Shown one piece after another: positions 44,615-49,486 of a DNA stretch of 49,486 nt (position 1 is its first letter; every line of letters begins with the position of its first letter). The position numbers were made by a program, and so were the translations under genes. Location: NCBI RefSeq assembly GCF_001659685.2, contig NZ_LXYE02000040.1:1-49486 (forward strand). The letters are read 5' to 3'. The notes under the pieces were generated by a model that saw only the letters and a program-made list of their open reading frames with translations, ran no database searches and was not told where the DNA came from. Origin of the DNA: Labilibacter marinus. GTDB taxonomy: Bacteria > Bacteroidota > Bacteroidia > Bacteroidales > Marinilabiliaceae.

Positions 44615-45079
44615 ATGGCTAATACCTATACACAAATATATATTCAGGTTGTATTTGCTATTCAAAACCGAGATGCTTCTATTCAGGAGAGTTGGGAAGC
44701 TGAGTTGTATAAATATATAACGGGTATAATTCAAAAGTCAGGACAAAAGCTAATAGCCATTAACGGAACAGAGAATCATATTCATTTTCTTATCGGAATG
44801 AAACCTACTTGTTGTTTGTCTGATTTAGTGAGAGAGGTGAAAAAAGCCTCAACGAATTTGGTTAATGATAAAAAACTATGCTCTTATAAATTTCAATGGC
44901 AAGAAGGTTTTGGTGCATTCTCATACGGGCATTCGCAATTAAATCAGGTTGTAAAATATATTGAAAACCAGAAACAACATCATCGTAATAAATCCTTTAA
45001 AGAGGAATATCTAGCTTTTTTAAAATCATTTGACATTGATTTTAAAGGAGATTATTTATTTGATTGGAATGAAGATTAA
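44615..45079 (+). CDS. REP-associated tyrosine transposase (Y1, IS200-like domain)
   Basis: A 154-aa single-strand DNA transposase. The HUH metal motif is H55-I-H57 in NGTENHIHFLIG, and the nucleophile is probably Y115 in VVKYIENQKQHH. FQWQEGFGAFSYGHSQ is highly typical of the Bacteroidota REP-associated group. An in-frame ATG at 44552 would put palindrome R4 inside the coding region, so the ATG at 44615 (MANTYTQIYIQ) is chosen. It should cut at REP hairpins. The open frame and complete motifs suggest an active gene. Confidence 0.9.
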   Translation: MANTYTQIYIQVVFAIQNRDASIQESWEAELYKYITGIIQKSGQKLIAINGTENHIHFLIGMKPTCCLSDLVREVKKASTNLVNDKKLCSYKFQWQEGFGAFSYGHSQLNQVVKYIENQKQHHRNKSFKEEYLAFLKSFDIDFKGDYLFDWNED

Positions 45080-45085
45080 TCATAT

Positions 45086-45322
45086 TCGACTCCGCTGGAG
45101 TCGAGCCTCCGTAATACAATGTTTTCTATAAATAGTTCACTCCGCTGGAGTGATAGTGGGGCAAATCCTTGAGAGCTTAAGCCTTTATTGGGAGAACAGC
45201 TTTAAATAAAAAATAGCCATCGCACAGAAAAAGATGCTGAGATAATAATTAAATATGATGCCAGCGGCATCGCATATCTATAGAAAACATAAACCGAGTG
45301 TAAATCGACTCCAACGAAGTCG
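45086..45322. repeat. Right palindrome cassette (REP-like, four copies)
   Basis: R5 TCGACTCC-GCT-GGAGTCGA (45086-45104), R6 TCACTCC-GCT-GGAGTGA (45137-45153), R7 GATGCC-AGC-GGCATC (45257-45271), R8 CGACTCC-AAC-GAAGTCG with one mismatch (45306-45322). R5 starts 7 bp after the transposase stop codon. The cassette fills this 285-bp gene-free stretch. Confidence 0.85.
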
Positions 45323-45364
45323 CATAAATCCAATAGACTATTCTAAATAAAACAAATAACAACC

Positions 45365-45754
45365 ATGCTCAAACTAAAAACACTCCACCACATTGCAATT
45401 ATCTGTTCGGATTACGAAAGATCAAAACGATTTTATACCCAGATATTGGGTTTTGAAGTTCTTGAGGAAGTTTACCGAGAAGAACGACAATCGTATAAAT
45501 TAGATTTAGCTTTAAACGGACAATACCTCATTGAGCTTTTTTCGTTTCCTAATCCTCCTGCCAGGGTAAATAACCCCGAAGCAAATGGACTAAGACATAT
45601 AGCTTTTGGAGTAGATAATATTCAAGAAAGCACTAAGGAATTAATCAATCAGGGTATTGCTGTTGAATCCATCCGCACAGACGACTTAACAGGGAAGAAG
45701 TTTACCTTTTTTAAAGACCCCGATGGTTTACCTATTGAATTGTACGAGGTGTAA
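45365..45754 (+). CDS. VOC superfamily protein, YaeR/SMU1112c type
   Basis: A 129-aa glyoxalase-fold protein. HHIAIICSDYERSKRFYTQILGFEV is the first beta-alpha-beta module and GLRHIAFGVDNI starts the second. The metal-binding set of the family is present: H8 or H9, E56 in YLIELFSFP, H78 in LRHIAFG and E126 in LPIELYEV. It is likely to be a metal enzyme acting on a small aldehyde or similar compound. It begins the plus-strand run after the RAYT. Confidence 0.88.
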   Translation: MLKLKTLHHIAIICSDYERSKRFYTQILGFEVLEEVYREERQSYKLDLALNGQYLIELFSFPNPPARVNNPEANGLRHIAFGVDNIQESTKELINQGIAVESIRTDDLTGKKFTFFKDPDGLPIELYEV

Positions 45755-45881
45755 ATCTTTGGGGATCATAATTATCCCTATGGGGAACATCATCATCTGC
45801 ATGGGGATGATAATAATAAACAAGGATAGAATCAGGATCCCTAAAGAGAATTAAAGAAACAATCAGATAAAAAATAAACTA

Positions 45882-46502
45882 ATGAAGAATGCATTTATAC
45901 TGGGATTTATAATGTTGTGTTTGTCTTGTACACAACAAAATACGAGCTTAGAAGAAGCTGTTTTAATTGAAGAAACTCCAGAAGCCTTGGACGAAAATTA
46001 TTCGGATGTTGCCATGGGCTCTTTTAACAAAAGGTATCACTCAAGTATTATTGATAAGCTATTTGAAGAGGCAATGGGCAATAAACCAAAATTAAAATCT
46101 CTGGTAAAAGAACTCGATGAGATGGAAGAAATGCGTGGGGATAGCTTAAAAGCATTTCGTAAATATATCCGTAACAATAATACATATTGGCAAAGTGTTT
46201 ATCATGAACTTGGTTTATTAAATGATACAATCATGAGTAAGGAAGTTGAAGGTGTTCTTAAAACGCTTCAGGCATCTTACGAAAGCAAATTAAGAAATCA
46301 TCTGATGGCAGATAGTATTATTTGGGAAAAGAATAAAGTACTAAACGACTATAGAATTTTAATGAAACTAGTTGTTACGGAGCCAATGATGCATAATTAT
46401 CAGAATAATGAGTTGCCAGATATTAAACAGCTAAACGATATGGCAGCTCGCTTGGATAGCTTAATTCTTAAAGCAAAACCATTTACCGAAATTCAGAAAT
46501 AG
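45882..46502 (+). CDS. Hypothetical lipoprotein
   Basis: A 206-aa lipoprotein with lipobox LCLSCTQQ (C16). The rest is helical and charged, with two similar helix pairs (KLKSLVKELDEMEEMRGD and YESKLRNHLMADSIIWEKNK). I do not recognise the family. The 127-bp region before it contains three ATGGGGA-like blocks with small inverted repeats (45761-45811) that may be regulatory or random. It is followed by the DUF3267 gene after 12 bp. Confidence 0.65.
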   Translation: MKNAFILGFIMLCLSCTQQNTSLEEAVLIEETPEALDENYSDVAMGSFNKRYHSSIIDKLFEEAMGNKPKLKSLVKELDEMEEMRGDSLKAFRKYIRNNNTYWQSVYHELGLLNDTIMSKEVEGVLKTLQASYESKLRNHLMADSIIWEKNKVLNDYRILMKLVVTEPMMHNYQNNELPDIKQLNDMAARLDSLILKAKPFTEIQK

Positions 46503-46514
46503 ATTATAATTACC

Positions 46515-47102
46515 ATGAATCAAATTGAGTCAGATTACAAAAAAGAAATGCATACCATCGACATTGTTTGGGCTAATGTTTTTGGATTTATAGTATTAAT
46601 ACCAACCGTTATTTTATTTGGCATACCTTATTATTTTATTTGGGGTGGAGAATTTAGTTTTGCGGATTATATAAATGTTCAATCGCCAGCCAGTATATTT
46701 GGAGCAACGGGTGTATTTATGCTGATTATGATAATGGGCTTTTTGTTTCATGAACTAATTCATGGCGGTATATGGGGAGTGTGCGCTTCAAAAGGGTTTA
46801 AATCGATTAAGCTCGGTGTGATGTGGAAAATGTTAACACCCTACTGTCATTGCAAAGAGCCCCTAAAAGTTAAACACTATATATGGGGAGCTCTAGGTCC
46901 AGGAATTGTCTTAGGATTGCTTCCTGCTATTTGGGGACTTTGTACCGGCAACTTTATTGCTTTATTCTTTGGTATCTTTTTTATTATGGCTGCATCTGGA
47001 GATATTTTGGTGGTAAACATTATCCGCAAAGAAAAAATGAATGATTTTGTGCAAGATCATCCTTCGGAAGTTGGATTTTATACTTATCGAAAACAAGATT
47101 AA
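46515..47102 (+). CDS. DUF3267 membrane protein, putative zinc peptidase
   Basis: A 195-aa protein with about four membrane helices. The zincin motif HELIHG (HExxH, about 79-84) sits at the end of the second helix, and YCHCKEPLKVKHYIWGALGPGI is a second conserved block of DUF3267. Related membrane zincins resemble site-2-protease folds, but no substrate is known. It lies between the lipoprotein and VOC genes with gaps of 12 and 2 bp, so it belongs to the same operon. Confidence 0.85.
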   Translation: MNQIESDYKKEMHTIDIVWANVFGFIVLIPTVILFGIPYYFIWGGEFSFADYINVQSPASIFGATGVFMLIMIMGFLFHELIHGGIWGVCASKGFKSIKLGVMWKMLTPYCHCKEPLKVKHYIWGALGPGIVLGLLPAIWGLCTGNFIALFFGIFFIMAASGDILVVNIIRKEKMNDFVQDHPSEVGFYTYRKQD

Positions 47103-47104
47103 TC

Positions 47105-47581
47105 ATGCACATAAAATTTCTTTCCTCTGTAATTTTCACCAAGGACTTTGATAAGATGAAGTCCTTTTATCAAAATGTACTTTTGCAAGAAGTAGAAGTT
47201 GACTTTGGCAATTGTATTGGTTTTAAAAACGGATTATCCATTTGGCGATTAGAAGATGCCTATCCTGTAGCTCAGCATCTGGGTAAGTTATATGACGAGG
47301 CAGGTAATAAAAACCTGGAACTTTGTTTTGAGTCGGATGACTTTAATGAAGCTGTAGATAAACTAAAGAGCATGGATATTAAATATCTTCATGAAGTAAT
47401 TGAAGAAAGATGGGGACAACAAACCATTCGTTTTTATGATCCAGAAGATAATCTAATTGAGCTAGGCGAAACGATGCCGTGTTTTGTCAAGCGCTTTTAC
47501 AAGCAAGGAATGACTATTGATGAAGTAGCTGAGCGGACTTCGGTTCCTAAAGCTATGGTAGAGCAGTATATAAATAATTAG
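47105..47581 (+). CDS. VOC protein with C-terminal helix-turn-helix-like tail
   Basis: Residues 1-125 form a glyoxalase/bleomycin-resistance fold: FLSSVIFTKDFDKMKSFYQNVL, LELCFESDDFNEAVDKL and IRFYDPEDNLIELGETMP. The last 30 residues (KRFYKQGMTIDEVAERTSVP and KAMVEQYI) look like a small HTH of the kind in sporulation or sigma-factor region 4 tails. The fusion is unusual. It might be a ligand-sensing regulator or simply a bridging helix. Start follows the DUF3267 stop by 2 bp. Confidence 0.82.
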   Translation: MHIKFLSSVIFTKDFDKMKSFYQNVLLQEVEVDFGNCIGFKNGLSIWRLEDAYPVAQHLGKLYDEAGNKNLELCFESDDFNEAVDKLKSMDIKYLHEVIEERWGQQTIRFYDPEDNLIELGETMPCFVKRFYKQGMTIDEVAERTSVPKAMVEQYINN

Positions 47582-47597
47582 TGTAGGAATTTTTCAT

Positions 47598-48131
47598 ATG
47601 AATATTACCACAGATAGACTAATGCTCACAGAAATAACGTGGGACGATTTAAGCGACATTCATTATTTACACACAATTCCTGAAGTTGATGAATTTAATA
47701 CCCAAGGAATACATCAGAATGAAGAAGAAACGAAAGAAAGTATGAAGCCATATGTGGAGGCTGTAAACGAAACTCCTCAGAGCAAGTATACCTGGGCCAT
47801 AAAAATGGCGGATACAAACGAATTTGTTGGGCTGGCTGGAATCAAGTTATCCAACGATAGTTTTAAAATAGGTGAGCTATTCTACAAGTTTCTTCCTGTG
47901 CATTGGGGAAAAGGATATGCTACCGAAGTGGCTAAAAAGATAATAGAAGTTGGCTTTAATTCATTTAAGCTTCACAGGATTCAGGCAGGTTGTGCGGTTG
48001 AGAATATATAGTCGGCAAAAGTGATGGAGAAGTCGGGCATGATACGTGAAGGAATCTACCGTAAAATACTTCCTATTAGAGGCGAATGGGTGGATAGTTA
48101 TTCTTATTCAATTATAGAAGATGAAATTTAA
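47598..48131 (+). pseudogene. GNAT acetyltransferase (RimJ/RimL type) interrupted by in-frame TAG
   Basis: The frame from ATG 47598 encodes a RimJ/RimL-like acetyltransferase. It runs to TAG at 48009-48011, right after HRIQAGCAVENI. In the same frame the family continues perfectly: SAKVMEKSGMIREG, then GEWVDSYSYSIIEDEI and TAA at 48129-48131, directly abutting the next ATG at 48132. The stop falls between the conserved Asn and Ser of the N-x-x-S-KVMEK motif needed for acetyl-CoA binding. Truncated protein (137 aa) should lack activity. A sequencing error or recent nonsense mutation is more likely than recoding. Confidence 0.85.
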
Positions 48132-48698
48132 ATGAAGATGCTACAAAAATATCTTGATCAATATTCCACGGGTAAAACGGTATTGCTGTTGTTTGTTATA
48201 ACCAACATCGTTTATGCCGCGATGCTTATGTATACTATTCCTTACGTGATGCAGTTTTCGGGAGGAATTAAGCTGTTAGATATGATGCCTTTGGGTTACG
48301 ATATCAATTATATTTTGTCCTTGATGGAAAGCTTAGGCGAAGATGGGAGAATAAATTATTTAGTGGTTCAATTGAGGATAGACATGATTTATCCGCTGTT
48401 ATTTGCGGTGAGTTATAGTTTAATGATGATGTATTTATTAAAGCAGATAGGAAAGGATAAATCGTTTCTGTTTTACCTTTGTACTCTCCCAATATTAGCG
48501 GGCTTGGCCGACTATTCAGAAAATTTCGGCATCATTACCATCATAAAATCATATCCAGATATAACCACTATGGCAGCTCAAATGACCAATGTGTTTTCCA
48601 TTGTAAAAAGCATGAGCACAAGCCTGTTTTTTGTATCGCTGATAGTGGTATTAACAGTTTGGGCAATTCAGTCTATTAAAAATAAATTAAAAGCATGA
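48132..48698 (+). CDS. Hypothetical integral membrane protein
   Basis: A 188-aa protein with four hydrophobic segments (about 16-38, 80-102, 108-126, 155-180). TNIVYAAMLMYTIPYVMQFSGG and LADYSENFG stand out, the latter resembling a conserved loop in similar unnamed membrane proteins of Bacteroidota. No catalytic residues can be assigned. It starts one base after the broken GNAT gene and overlaps the next gene by 4 bp (ATGA), so it is firmly in the operon. Confidence 0.75.
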   Translation: MKMLQKYLDQYSTGKTVLLLFVITNIVYAAMLMYTIPYVMQFSGGIKLLDMMPLGYDINYILSLMESLGEDGRINYLVVQLRIDMIYPLLFAVSYSLMMMYLLKQIGKDKSFLFYLCTLPILAGLADYSENFGIITIIKSYPDITTMAAQMTNVFSIVKSMSTSLFFVSLIVVLTVWAIQSIKNKLKA

Positions 48699-49255
48699 GT
48701 GTAACTAAAGCCCTTTTGGTAATTGATATGCAAAAAGTTTCATTTACGCCTAAAACCCCGCGTTACGATACAGCTGGGTGTATAGAAAGAATCAATCTTT
48801 TAGCCGATATCTTTCGTCAGGCAAATAATCCTGTTATTTATATTCAGCATGACGGAACGGGTTCTGACGAGTGCGAGAAAGGTAATTCGGATTGGGAAAT
48901 ATTGGACGAGCTAGAAGTAAAAGGCACAGATATTTTAGTAGATAAATATGCCAACGATTGTTTTTACAATTCTAAACTATCCTCAGTATTGCAAGAGTTA
49001 GGTATTAGCGATTTATATATTACAGGCTGCGCCACCGATTTCTGCGTAGAGTCAACCATACAATCCGCCCTCACCAAAGATTATCAAATAACCGTTGTTG
49101 CCGATGGTCATACCACAGGCGAAAGACCATCCTTGTCTGCCAAACAAGTCATCGATCATTATAACTGGATATGGCAAAATATGATTCCTACCAAGGGAGA
49201 TGTTAAGGTAAAAAAGACGGAGGAGATATTGAGTGAGGTGGTGTCTGTCGATTAA
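48695..49255 (+). CDS. Cysteine hydrolase of the isochorismatase family
   Basis: A 186-aa hydrolase with the catalytic triad in place: D11 in LLVIDMQ, K84 in LVDKYANDCF and C117 in TGCATDFCVES. The cis-peptide region (G-C-A-T) precedes the Cys. Such enzymes act on nicotinamide, biuret, carbamoyl compounds or isochorismate; the sequence does not settle which. It overlaps the membrane protein gene by 4 bp and ends the accessory run. Confidence 0.88.
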   Translation: MSVTKALLVIDMQKVSFTPKTPRYDTAGCIERINLLADIFRQANNPVIYIQHDGTGSDECEKGNSDWEILDELEVKGTDILVDKYANDCFYNSKLSSVLQELGISDLYITGCATDFCVESTIQSALTKDYQITVVADGHTTGERPSLSAKQVIDHYNWIWQNMIPTKGDVKVKKTEEILSEVVSVD

Positions 49256-49336
49256 ATGTAACTGCTCACGCTCTCTTCTGAAAAAAAACTTCAATAAATT
49301 CTGTAACTAATGGCAATTTCTTGTACTAATAGGTAA

Positions 49337-49486
49337 ATGCAAACAAATTTAACCTTGGAAAAAGAAAAACGATTTAATCAAATTGTGGCAGATAATGAGG
49401 AGCGGATATTACGTATTTGCCGTTATTATAATGCCAACCCAAGCGATCAAAAAGATATGTACCAAGAGGTGCTGCTCAATATTTGG
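49337..49486 (+). CDS. ECF-type sigma-70 factor, N-terminal part (truncated by window edge)
   Basis: The 50 visible codons start at ATG 49337 and reach the last base of the window without a stop. NEERILRICRYYNANPSDQ and DMYQEVLLNIW are the start of sigma-70 region 2, as in ECF sigma factors (D-QEV--N-W). Regions 2.2-4 lie off the edge. The gene is separated by 81 bp from the hydrolase gene, so it is probably a new unit. Confidence 0.8.
   Translation, partial: MQTNLTLEKEKRFNQIVADNEERILRICRYYNANPSDQKDMYQEVLLNIW

Larger units (their letters stand above)
44399..45322 (+). mobile_element. RAYT/REP element
   Basis: A single Y1 transposase gene is bracketed by eight small palindromes, four on each side, in the same order. 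This is the layout of a REPtron, where a chromosomal tyrosine transposase of IS200/IS605 ancestry acts on REP palindromes. The outer limits are set by the first and last palindrome and are approximate. No IS200-type passenger gene is present. Confidence 0.75.

Noticed and set aside
136-48131. Stop-codon recoding as explanation for the TAA (720-718) and TAG (48009-48011)
   Set aside because: Two different stop codons are involved and neighbouring genes use both TAA and TAG as ordinary ends, so nonsense mutation or sequence error is simpler.
1-49486. rRNA, tRNA or prophage genes
   Set aside because: None recognised; apart from the RAYT no integrase, portal, terminase or IS transposase is present.

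Overview
The window looks like an AT-rich chromosomal segment of a Bacteroidota bacterium, most likely a marine member of the Bacteroidales/Marinilabiliales type. The evidence is a type IX secretion C-terminal sorting domain on an SprB-repeat protein, Bacteroidota-restricted families (DUF4271, DUF4251, DUF4834, FISUMP), FadL/PorV-like and PorT-like barrels, and several perfect TAnnTTTG (-7) promoter boxes of the Bacteroidota sigma factor. The genus assignment is inference. I saw no tRNA, rRNA or CRISPR-Cas locus.

Layout. 1-950: a hairpin-plus-leader unit on the minus strand and a secreted protein gene split by an in-frame stop. 955-7664: a plus-strand core block with yccF, a DUF417 (RclC-like) gene, a LOG-family gene, DUF4271-hemD, rnpA-yidD, rbfA, a methyltransferase and a LolC/E-type permease. 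7804-12990: a small STAS/SpoIIAA-size protein, then minus-strand genes (thioredoxin-like tlpA, dusB and ogt form one overlapping operon) and four hypotheticals. 13123-15524: a peroxide-defence module (glutathione peroxidase, one-Cys OhrR-like MarR regulator, unusual ABC ATPase) with a palindromic operator over the gpx promoter. 15539-15764: a six-copy 19-nt repeat array with a 41-42 bp period. 15907-24656: typA and a run of envelope proteins. 24803-24990: two tandem hairpin-plus-leader units. 25138-31320: YfhO, a PP2C phosphatase, efp, DUF3108 and tsaB. 31386-31486: a fourth hairpin-leader unit. 31532-43797: the SprB/T9SS adhesin-like protein, dCMP deaminase, CtpA-type protease, a FISUMP lipoprotein, DUF4834 and a 1850-aa alpha-2-macroglobulin. 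44399-45322: a REP-associated tyrosine transposase (RAYT) flanked on both sides by the same ordered set of four small palindromes. 45365-49486: a tightly packed plus-strand run of small accessory genes (two VOC proteins, a lipoprotein, a DUF3267 zincin, a GNAT gene broken by an in-frame TAG, a membrane protein, an isochorismatase-fold hydrolase), then the start of an ECF sigma factor cut by the window edge.

Most interesting: (1) four dispersed units made of a hairpin, a leader rich in CCTAA, and a tiny ORF starting MKKN/MKN/MKKY, with compensatory stem changes; (2) the RAYT with two co-linear four-palindrome cassettes; (3) the helically phased 41-42 bp repeat array next to the OhrR/ABC module; (4) an ABC ATPase whose two nucleotide-binding domains are degenerate in complementary positions; (5) two genes interrupted by single in-frame stops.
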